Origin: Bacillota bacterium
Lineage (GTDB): Bacteria > Bacillota > Clostridia > Lachnospirales > Lachnospiraceae
DNA length: 22,087 nt
Direction: 5' to 3'
NCBI GenBank assembly: GCA_023428655.1
Contig: JAEYXC010000213.1
Coordinates: 1-22,087 of the forward strand
Part shown: one piece after another, positions 16,574 through 22,087 of the stretch
Numbering within the stretch: position 1 is the first letter of the stretch
Layout of the letters: every line of letters begins with the position of its first letter
Notes under the pieces: generated by a model
The model's database searches: none
Told to the model about the DNA's origin: nothing
What the model saw: only the letters and a program-made list of their open reading frames with translations
Translations under genes and position numbers: made by a program

Positions 16574-16696
16574 AACAAGTGTACACCTATTACAGTATAG
16601 CTTCAGTAGCTTATACTACCTGAGGATATCCGAAGAAGCGCTTTTCTTAAGCCAAGGCTTCCTCCAATTTATGATCCATTCTTAATTTAAAACAAG

Positions 16697-16725
16697 TGCT
16701 CCCGTAAGAAAACCTTACGGGAGCA
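16697..16725. terminator. Bidirectional hairpin terminator between response regulator and GH3 genes
   Basis: Perfect 12-bp arms TGCTCCCGTAAG (16697-16708) and CTTACGGGAGCA (16714-16725) with loop AAAAC. Plus-strand tail is TTCTATTTG and minus-strand tail CTTGTTTTAAATT, so it can serve both convergent genes. The remainder of 16574-16781 holds a weak imperfect hairpin (16594-16617) and a repeated AAAACAAGTG (16572-16581 and 16689-16698), with no gene. Confidence 0.75.
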
Positions 16726-16781
16726 TTCTATTTGTGATGCCGGACTATCGCTCGTTTATAAAAATAGGCCGGCAACACTGA

Positions 16782-18485
16782 TTATAATCTTGTATCCCAC
16801 ATGCCGCAGAAGGCATCTACCGGACTTTTCCCTTTGAACTCCGATCTTCCAAGCAGCTTATCAACCAGCTTTTCAAGAACATCATCATTGGAGCAATAGG
16901 TATTAATATAGGTCTTTACTCTTGGTACATCAATCAGATGATACGGGTTTTCAACGGAGATAAAGATCGTCGGTATTTTCTCCCCATAGATCGGTACATT
17001 GGCACCCATGGGCTGCGCCCACTCAATTCTTACCGTTGTCTGATTACTCTTCGTTGCCATATTAGCAAGATAGATGATCAGATCATATTTCTCGGGTATC
17101 TCACTGTATCGATGAAACATCCCTTCAAAGCCTGCCGTCGGTGTAAATACATCGACATCAAAGCCTTCCTCAACCAGCATGTTCTTAAATTTCTCTGCCA
17201 CACCTGCTCTTACAGAGTATGCCACTCCCTGCTGACTTTCGATATCATAGAATAGAACCTTTTTATATTTTGACGGGGTGATCGGCAATACTCCGCTCTC
17301 TTCCTTCACCAAAGTGATCGCTTTATCAGCACATTCCGCCGCCCAAGCCTTATGCTCCTTCGTTCCGATGCTTTTCATTGCTTCCTCATAATTAGGAAGT
17401 AGTGTCCCTTCTTCCCGTTTCTTTGCAAGCTTTAGGGCCGCTTTCGTTGCGAGAATTCTTGTCAGTGCATCGTTAAGACGCTCCTCGGTAATGATCCCGT
17501 CACGGATTCCTTTTCTCATATATTCATAATCTTCATCCAAATTCTTTGTGAATAGGAACATATCACAGCCAGCCGCAATGGACTGCGGTACTGCCTGCTC
17601 TCTGCCCATCGGTATCAACATACCGGCCATGGTAGAGGCATCGGTTACAACAAGGCCATTAAAACCAAGCTGTTCCTTCAACAGCTTTGTAACCAGCTCA
17701 TAGGAAAGAGTGGCCGGTAAGATATCCTTATCCTCAATCTCGGGATTAAAATGCTTCGTATAAGCCGGCTGCAAAATATGGCCCACCATAACCGTCAGAG
17801 CTCCCTCATCGATACAAGCTTTATATGCTGCACCATAGGTCTTATCCCAATCCTCACAAGACATGGTGTTAATTGAAGCAACCAGATGCTGATCTCTCTC
17901 ATCCATTCCATCTCCGGGAAAATGCTTGATCGAGGCAGCTACTCCATGCTCCTGTACGCCTTTCACATACTGAACTCCCATTCTGCGCACCCTGTCCGGA
18001 TCAGAGCCTAAGGTACGAGTATTGGTGATTGGGTTTCTGAAATTATAATCAATATCAATAATCGGTGCAAAAACCCAGTTTGCTCCAACCGCAGAGCCTT
18101 CCCTTCCACATACCACACCAAGCTTATAGGCCATGGAATCATCATCGGTTGCTGCAACCTGCATCTGGGATCCGATAAAGGTTCCCTCTGTAATAATACC
18201 ATTACTGCCTTTTTCCAGATTTGCAGAAATCAGCATGGGTATCTTCGAATGTTCCTGAAGGATACGAACTGCATTCACAACCTCCTTCGCCGGCATCGGC
18301 CTGCACATCAGACCGCCGGGTTTATATTTCTTCGCCAGATTCTCTAAATCCTGACTATCCGAGTAAGTAATGAGACAAAATAACTGCCCCAGCTTCTCCT
18401 CTTCACTCATTTGTGCTAGTGTACTATGAACCCAGGCTATCTCCTCATCATTAAGATAATAAGGTTTTTCTCTTAAGTTGACCAT
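16782..18485 (-). CDS. Glycoside hydrolase family 3 protein, NagZ-like (Asp/His dyad), cytoplasmic
   Basis: 567-residue two-domain GH3 enzyme without signal peptide, so intracellular. The TIM-barrel domain (about 12-350) contains KHFPGDG (187-193), the dyad motif DQH (Asp198, His200) and nucleophile Asp282 in VVTDAS. The second alpha/beta domain (about 375-560) is present. The D-x-H element in the loop after KHFPG is the general acid/base of NagZ-type beta-N-acetylglucosaminidases, whereas beta-glucosidase/xylosidase GH3 enzymes lack it. Here the classic KHFPGHG...DSH reads KHFPGDG...DQH, a subgroup whose substrate I cannot state. Some His-dyad GH3 proteins are phosphorylases, which would suit a cytoplasmic enzyme. 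AAGGGAG precedes ATG 18485. It has its own promoter with tandem repeats, and is downstream of the DUF1593/MBL pair. Confidence 0.92.
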   Translation of the reverse strand: MVNLREKPYYLNDEEIAWVHSTLAQMSEEEKLGQLFCLITYSDSQDLENLAKKYKPGGLMCRPMPAKEVVNAVRILQEHSKIPMLISANLEKGSNGIITEGTFIGSQMQVAATDDDSMAYKLGVVCGREGSAVGANWVFAPIIDIDYNFRNPITNTRTLGSDPDRVRRMGVQYVKGVQEHGVAASIKHFPGDGMDERDQHLVASINTMSCEDWDKTYGAAYKACIDEGALTVMVGHILQPAYTKHFNPEIEDKDILPATLSYELVTKLLKEQLGFNGLVVTDASTMAGMLIPMGREQAVPQSIAAGCDMFLFTKNLDEDYEYMRKGIRDGIITEERLNDALTRILATKAALKLAKKREEGTLLPNYEEAMKSIGTKEHKAWAAECADKAITLVKEESGVLPITPSKYKKVLFYDIESQQGVAYSVRAGVAEKFKNMLVEEGFDVDVFTPTAGFEGMFHRYSEIPEKYDLIIYLANMATKSNQTTVRIEWAQPMGANVPIYGEKIPTIFISVENPYHLIDVPRVKTYINTYCSNDDVLEKLVDKLLGRSEFKGKSPVDAFCGMWDTRL

Positions 18486-18512
18486 GGTAATATCTCCCTT
18501 CCTGTTGGTTAT

Positions 18513-18528
18513 ACATCAAGTTTACTTT
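18513..18528 (-). repeat. Leader motif copy 1 (upstream of GH3 gene)
   Basis: Plus-strand ACATCAAGTTTACTTT, 28 bp upstream of the GH3 start codon; 14 of 16 bases match the copy at 20209-20224 upstream of the DUF1593 gene. Here it is also part of an inverted repeat CATCAA-N8-TTGATG (arms 18514-18519 and 18528-18533). The shorter core ACATCAA also occurs at 21293-21299 near the MBL promoter. Confidence 0.4.
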
Positions 18529-18555
18529 TGATGCTGTGGAACGAAATTCATTTCC

Positions 18556-18634
18556 ATTATAACATTCTAAATATCATCATAAAACCTGACGGATAAAAAA
18601 CCTCCGTATAGTGATATAAAACCTCCGAAAAGTG
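18556..18634 (-). promoter_or_regulatory. GH3 promoter with upstream 17-bp tandem repeats
   Basis: On the minus strand perfect TATAAT (18556-18561) has only a poor -35, TTTATG (18578-18583), 16 bp away. Upstream are two direct repeats, AAAACCTCCGTATAGTG (18597-18613) and AAAACCTCCGAAAAGTG (18618-18634), 15 of 17 identical and 21 bp start to start. A degenerate third AAAACCT copy starts at 18581. This looks like an activator-dependent promoter. The rest of the 204-bp gap to the DUF1593 stop shows no gene and no good terminator. Confidence 0.6.
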
Positions 18635-18689
18635 TTATTATCTGTCAATTCATGATCTTTAGTTCGAAGATATTAAAGCTTCTATTTGA

Positions 18690-20180
18690 CTATTTCACTG
18701 TCACAATCACCTGTGCATAGCGCGTTATGGGGTTTTGCGCAATATCCTGAACCTCCAGAATCAGATTAAAATAATCACCTGACTTTGCATCCTTTGGCAC
18801 TGTAAAACGAGTGCATAATTGCATCGGTTCCCATACACGCAGGTCCGTGGCATTACCGGAATACTTACTGCATTCTAGGTATAGATACCAGTAGCTTCTT
18901 ACGTAATCCCCATCCGGATCCGAAGCACTTCCCTCCAGTAATACCGCTTCACCGGCTGCTGCTGTTATGTCCTTATTCACTACGGAGACAATCGGTGGAT
19001 GATTGCATTCTTCATAAGGCTTGATACACCATTTGGCACGAGCAGCCCACTCTTCCTGATACGCACGTACAAATCGATTGGGGTTACTTTCGTCTCCGGT
19101 GAAGTAATTGTAACCCTTCTGTGGCTTTTTACCGCTTTCAAAAACGCGTCCCAGTAAGGTACCGTAATTTCCGTTCTCAAGTCCCCTCAATCCTACATCA
19201 AACAGCAGAACATAGGTCCCACTGTCTCCCTCTCCCAGAAAATCGTATGGATTGAAAACCACATTGGGTATGGCATCGAACCCCCAGTTTAAGGAAATCT
19301 GATTGCCATATTGAAAAAGGTCCGGCTCGCCTTCATAATAAGTTCCATCCCCAAACAGGCCATACTTTGACAGCAAATCGCCGTGACCAAACTTAATATT
19401 ATTTTTCAACCAATCACTTTGAAAGGTCTCAATACAATCCGCTTGCTCCCGAACGGAAGCCATAAAGCCTCCATACATAAAATCCGTGTTCAGTATTTTG
19501 ATGTCCGGAAAAAGCCCTTTCGCGTGATCTTCGTAACTATTATCCTGACCGACCCCATCAAATATGCCAAGGATTCTAATCTTACGGCAAACCAACCTAT
19601 AGATCTCCTCCCATTGCTCCGTATTCTTATATTCCTCTGCGATTGATAATAATGCCCGAACAATTGTGTTCGCTCCACCCCAGGATAGCAGATATAGAAT
19701 TCGTTCATCGTTATCCAGAATGGCTTCTTTGATCAGCTCCGACCCCTCAGTAGCCTCCCTGACATCTCCTTCAAATGCAATGTTCCCATACTTTGTAATA
19801 CTCAGTAAACGTTCCGGTGATGGGAAGTCCGGGTGATTACTCTTAAGATATGGATAGACAGAGGTATATTCCTTCTTCCAAAGGGACTCAATCCAGCCGG
19901 TCTCGAAGGGACGATAGCTTTTCAGCTTACTTGCCTCAGGGTCCGGATGAGGATAACCGATATGCGTCTTATAAGCAGCCTCTCCCAGGCAGCGGTAGTT
20001 GGGATTAACCTCCCCTAGTGTATGTACCCCATCTCCATTAAAGTGAAATTGTGACGCTGTATATACAATACCGTCTATATCAATCTCATTCATAAAAAGA
20101 CAAAGATGGATCAATGAGTTCATATCATCACATTCCAAATCCGTCGTAATAATTGCTCTCGGTTTTAATTTATTCGTCAT
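18690..20180 (-). CDS. DUF1593-family nucleoside-hydrolase-like protein
   Basis: 496-residue protein without signal peptide. The N-terminal domain resembles the inosine-uridine nucleoside hydrolase fold: TTDLECDD (13-19, Asp14, Asp18, Asp19) corresponds to the DTDxxxDD calcium site, and SWGGANTIVRALL (166-178) to the GxxTN element. A middle region includes GDSGTYVLLFDVGL (319-332). The C-terminal domain (about 393-496) is beta-rich, with EGSASDPDGDY (416-426) as in Ig/cadherin-like modules. Proteins of this family are often found in polysaccharide loci and are annotated as cellulose-binding or DUF1593 proteins; to my knowledge the reaction is not firmly established. A role on an N- or O-glycosidic bond of a pentose-type sugar is plausible by fold. 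AAGGGAG precedes ATG 20180. It follows the MBL gene by 61 bp, likely the same transcript. Confidence 0.85.
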   Translation of the reverse strand: MTNKLKPRAIITTDLECDDMNSLIHLCLFMNEIDIDGIVYTASQFHFNGDGVHTLGEVNPNYRCLGEAAYKTHIGYPHPDPEASKLKSYRPFETGWIESLWKKEYTSVYPYLKSNHPDFPSPERLLSITKYGNIAFEGDVREATEGSELIKEAILDNDERILYLLSWGGANTIVRALLSIAEEYKNTEQWEEIYRLVCRKIRILGIFDGVGQDNSYEDHAKGLFPDIKILNTDFMYGGFMASVREQADCIETFQSDWLKNNIKFGHGDLLSKYGLFGDGTYYEGEPDLFQYGNQISLNWGFDAIPNVVFNPYDFLGEGDSGTYVLLFDVGLRGLENGNYGTLLGRVFESGKKPQKGYNYFTGDESNPNRFVRAYQEEWAARAKWCIKPYEECNHPPIVSVVNKDITAAAGEAVLLEGSASDPDGDYVRSYWYLYLECSKYSGNATDLRVWEPMQLCTRFTVPKDAKSGDYFNLILEVQDIAQNPITRYAQVIVTVK

Positions 20181-20208
20181 ATCTGTGCTCCCTTTTCTAA
20201 TTTATTTA

Positions 20209-20224
20209 ACATCAAATTCACTTT
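20209..20224 (-). repeat. Leader motif copy 2 (upstream of DUF1593 gene)
   Basis: Plus-strand ACATCAAATTCACTTT, 29 bp upstream of the DUF1593 start codon, 14 of 16 identical to the copy at 18513-18528 before the GH3 gene and at nearly the same distance from the start. No independent promoter is obvious here. Confidence 0.4.
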
Positions 20225-20241
20225 AAAATATGTCAATTACC

Positions 20242-21237
20242 TTATTTATCCCAAATCCTGTTTATGTAATAGCATACCCGGCACCCGTTCCTCTCAAGCT
20301 GTCTGTCAAAGATACCATCCGGACTTAACTTTCTCATAAAGCAAAAACAACCCCTGCCACCATTCAGCTCCAAGTGCTTCTCGAACCCTGAGACCTTCAT
20401 AATATCTGCCACTAAGTCCATATTAGGGCTTCGACGCGCATAAACAGGCTTGCCGTCCAGACTGCTGACGGAGGCTCTAGGATCCTCATAGGGAACATAG
20501 AACTCCTCTCCCTCATTCTCATGACCCTCGAGAATATACTTCAGAGTCTCATAATATCTGTCAACATAGCTTGCATCATGAATTCCGTTGCCGGCACAAA
20601 GAAGATCATAGGAATCACGGAACGACATCCACCTCTTGATATTACGGAAGGAATGCTCTACCGATATTCTGCTGTCAAAGAAGTTACCGTTCAGCTCATC
20701 GCCACAAAACAGGATTCGCGATTTACGATCCAGAAATTGCAAGGAACCACTGCAATGCTCTTCTATATGAAAGACCTCCAATTCACGCCCCTTTAGGTTG
20801 ATTACATCACCATCCTTAAGGAATACCACGGGATAATCATCCGGGATATCCATGCCTTCAAAATCTCCGAAGGGTTGACATCTGCCTTCATAGCTCTTCG
20901 GTGACATATATACGGCATCAAACAAATAGTTATTAGCAGTATGGTCAAAGTGATTATGGGTGTTGAGCAGCCGGTACAAGGGCTTTTCGGATAAACTCTG
21001 GCAGAACTCTCGAATGTTACCCGCACCCATGCCACTGTCTATTGCAATAATTTCATCGTCACCTTCAACCACATAGGTATAATCACCGTCACTTAAGACC
21101 TGCCATACTCCCGTTGTTATCAGCCTTGCTTTAAAATAAGGCTCATCCTTTGGCTGCAAATTGCCCTCGTCATCCTCAAGTAGTACATTATGAAACTTCG
21201 ACATATCCAAAGGCCCCATATTCTTTCTCCAGTGCAT
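20242..21237 (-). CDS. Metallo-beta-lactamase-fold hydrolase
   Basis: 331-residue cytoplasmic hydrolase with a complete dinuclear metal set: THNHFDH (His94, His96, Asp98, His99), EEHCSGS (His161), LFCGDEL (Asp180) and GNGIHD (His220). Residues about 38-230 form the MBL fold; the C-terminal 100 residues are an extension I do not recognise, rich in Cys, Arg and Gly near its end. This fold covers lactonases, glyoxalase II, arylsulfatases and others; no motif decides the substrate. In a sugar locus a lactonase or an esterase-type role is the simplest inference. First gene of the MBL-DUF1593 transcript; GAGGAGG lies just before ATG 21237. No signal peptide. Confidence 0.85.
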   Translation of the reverse strand: MHWRKNMGPLDMSKFHNVLLEDDEGNLQPKDEPYFKARLITTGVWQVLSDGDYTYVVEGDDEIIAIDSGMGAGNIREFCQSLSEKPLYRLLNTHNHFDHTANNYLFDAVYMSPKSYEGRCQPFGDFEGMDIPDDYPVVFLKDGDVINLKGRELEVFHIEEHCSGSLQFLDRKSRILFCGDELNGNFFDSRISVEHSFRNIKRWMSFRDSYDLLCAGNGIHDASYVDRYYETLKYILEGHENEGEEFYVPYEDPRASVSSLDGKPVYARRSPNMDLVADIMKVSGFEKHLELNGGRGCFCFMRKLSPDGIFDRQLERNGCRVCYYINRIWDK

Positions 21238-21549
21238 AATAATCCTCCTCTCAGTTTTGCCTCCAAACTAAGGTTATCTTAAATTATACAAAACATCAAG
21301 CGATGTGCTGCTTTGAACAGACAAGGTAAAAATATTCGCACCATAGTGAAAATGTAGCTCCAAAGGATTACACGATCGATTCATTAACAGAATTACATTC
21401 TAGAAATTTCGCCTAATTACTCGAAATTACGTTCGAAAAATACGATCATACAAAAACATTGTAAATAGTATATTTTTGTATTATTATGTAAGGTAACAAC
21501 ATTTAAAGAGATATCGTATAAGATCATTAACGATTAGGAGTGGGAACAT
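21238..21549. other. 312-bp divergent intergenic region, MBL / VOC genes
   Basis: No gene is seen. Leftward: TATAAT (21283-21288) with no good -35, and further upstream ATAGTGA (21343-21349) then CTCC (21358-21361), spaced 8 nt as in the GH3 promoter. Rightward: TTGTAA (21459-21464), 17 bp, TATTAT (21482-21487), then GGAGTGGG before the VOC start. An inverted repeat AATTTCG (21405-21411) / CGAAATT (21422-21428) and CGAAATTACGTTCG (21422-21435), which loosely resembles a Bacillus-type LexA box (11 of 14 by eye), lie between the two promoters. Confidence 0.5.
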
Positions 21550-21927
21550 ATGAGAAGGTTATTATTACAAATTTATGCAAAAAACAGAGCCGAAGCCTTT
21601 GAGTTTTATAAGGACGTCTTTCAAGCGGAAATTGGTTATTGCGACAAGGCGGATGATGGTACAATTGTCCATGCTGAACTCAATATTTGTGGACAAAGTA
21701 TTGCCGTCGGCGAATTATATTATGATAAAGAACACGCCGTTCCTGGTAATACGATGCAATTCTGTATGCAGTTTGAACCCGGAGAGGAACATATCATTGA
21801 ACGAGCATATGAGAAAATGAAAGACGGGGGTAAAATTCTTAATCCCTTAGGCCCGTGCTTTTTCAGTCCGCTCATGACAGATGTGATCGATAAATACGGT
21901 GTTCATTGGTGTCTGTTTATTGGTTAA
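21550..21927 (+). CDS. VOC-superfamily (PhnB/glyoxalase-like) protein
   Basis: 125-residue small cytoplasmic protein of the vicinal-oxygen-chelate fold. Two beta-alpha-beta-beta-beta repeats can be traced: MRRLLLQIYAKNRAEAFEFY at 1-20, the strand set to about 55, and the second repeat ending DVIDKYGVHWCLFIG. The late 'DKYGVHW' and 'FFSPLMTDV' segments are typical of PhnB-like proteins, whose activities are mostly unknown. The first strand has Gln7 where many metal-binding VOC enzymes carry His, so metal use is doubtful. AGGAGTGGG precedes ATG 21550. Own promoter and terminator; not obviously part of the sugar system. Confidence 0.85.
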   Translation: MRRLLLQIYAKNRAEAFEFYKDVFQAEIGYCDKADDGTIVHAELNICGQSIAVGELYYDKEHAVPGNTMQFCMQFEPGEEHIIERAYEKMKDGGKILNPLGPCFFSPLMTDVIDKYGVHWCLFIG

Positions 21928-21977
21928 CAATGGTATTCCCAAACCAAAGCACGCCCAAAGATTAAATATTGGTATTA

Positions 21978-22012
21978 AAAAAGCGACTCAGTTTTACACT
22001 TAGTCGCTTTTT
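21978..22012. terminator. Bidirectional rho-independent terminator after the VOC gene
   Basis: Arms AAAAAGCGACT (21978-21988) and AGTCGCTTTTT (22002-22012) with a 13-nt loop. The stem ends in T-runs on both strands. It terminates the VOC gene 50 bp past its stop, and would also suit a gene arriving from the right on the minus strand. Confidence 0.85.
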
Positions 22013-22087
22013 ACTTTAGCCAAAGCAAGTCTTCATAGTGACCAGATATCCAGACCTTCGTTCTGGTATGGGCCTACAAAAAGCCTC
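22013..22087. other. Window edge: possible 3' end of an unseen minus-strand gene
   Basis: On the minus strand one frame is open from the window edge to TGA at 22033-22035 (17 codons, ending QNEGLDIWSL), and another to TAA at 22016-22018. With a bidirectional terminator just to the left, a convergent gene ending here is plausible, but the fragment is too short to recognise. Confidence 0.2.

Noticed and set aside
16572..16698. Repeat AAAACAAGTG at 16572-16581 and 16689-16698 as a functional site or mobile-element mark
   Set aside because: There are only two short copies in an AT-rich convergent spacer, with no symmetry, target-site duplication or gene between them.
5091..21549. CcpA catabolite-response (cre) boxes in the promoters
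   Set aside because: I looked for TGNAANCGNNNNCA-like palindromes in the intergenic regions and saw none convincing; a matrix scan would be needed to exclude weak sites.
1..22087. CRISPR array, prophage, transposon, integron, tRNA or rRNA
   Set aside because: No regularly spaced repeats, transposase or phage proteins, terminal inverted repeats, or recognisable RNA-gene sequence were seen on either strand.

Overview
The window (about 41% G+C by eye; AT-rich spacers, strong AGGAGG-type ribosome binding sites, several TTG starts) looks like chromosomal DNA of a low-GC Firmicute, most likely a plant-polysaccharide-using Clostridia/Lachnospiraceae-type bacterium. That placement rests on gene content and signal style, not on a marker gene. 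No rRNA, tRNA, CRISPR, insertion sequence or phage gene was seen. Almost everything is one carbohydrate-utilisation region.

Layout. 1-341: C-terminal part of a MerR-type regulator, convergent with the next unit. 423-5090 (minus): a tight four-gene operon, L-fucose-isomerase-family aldose isomerase, split transketolase (N then C subunit) and an FGGY kinase of glycerol-kinase type with altered pocket residues. It has a good promoter at 5146-5173. 5340-6359: LacI-family regulator. 6456-7703: MFS transporter. 7817-9082: cytoplasmic alpha/beta-hydrolase esterase with an N-terminal beta domain. 9355-12893 (minus): LplA/LplB/YtcP-type ABC sugar importer (lipoprotein, two permeases, no ATPase). 13224-16573 (plus): divergent YesM/YesN-type two-component system. 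16782-21237 (minus): GH3 hydrolase of the NagZ-like Asp/His-dyad type, a DUF1593 nucleoside-hydrolase-like protein and a metallo-beta-lactamase-fold hydrolase. 21550-21927 (plus): VOC/PhnB-like protein.

Working model (inference). The importer, switched on by the adjacent two-component system, brings in an oligosaccharide or glycoside. The GH3, esterase, DUF1593 and MBL proteins all lack signal peptides and would process it in the cytoplasm. A released aldose is isomerised, phosphorylated and fed into the pentose phosphate pool by the split transketolase, under LacI-type control. Isomerase plus ketose kinase plus two-subunit transketolase is the gene logic of the known non-oxidative D-apiose (apulose-4-phosphate) pathway, here with a different isomerase family. 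D-xylose, using a FucI-related xylose isomerase as in Clostridium acetobutylicum, is the main alternative.

The intergenic DNA is informative. It holds paired direct repeats at the ABC and GH3 promoters, twin palindromes at the two-component promoter, leader motifs shared by GH3, DUF1593 and MBL, a perfect hairpin between the binding-protein and permease genes, and good intrinsic terminators.
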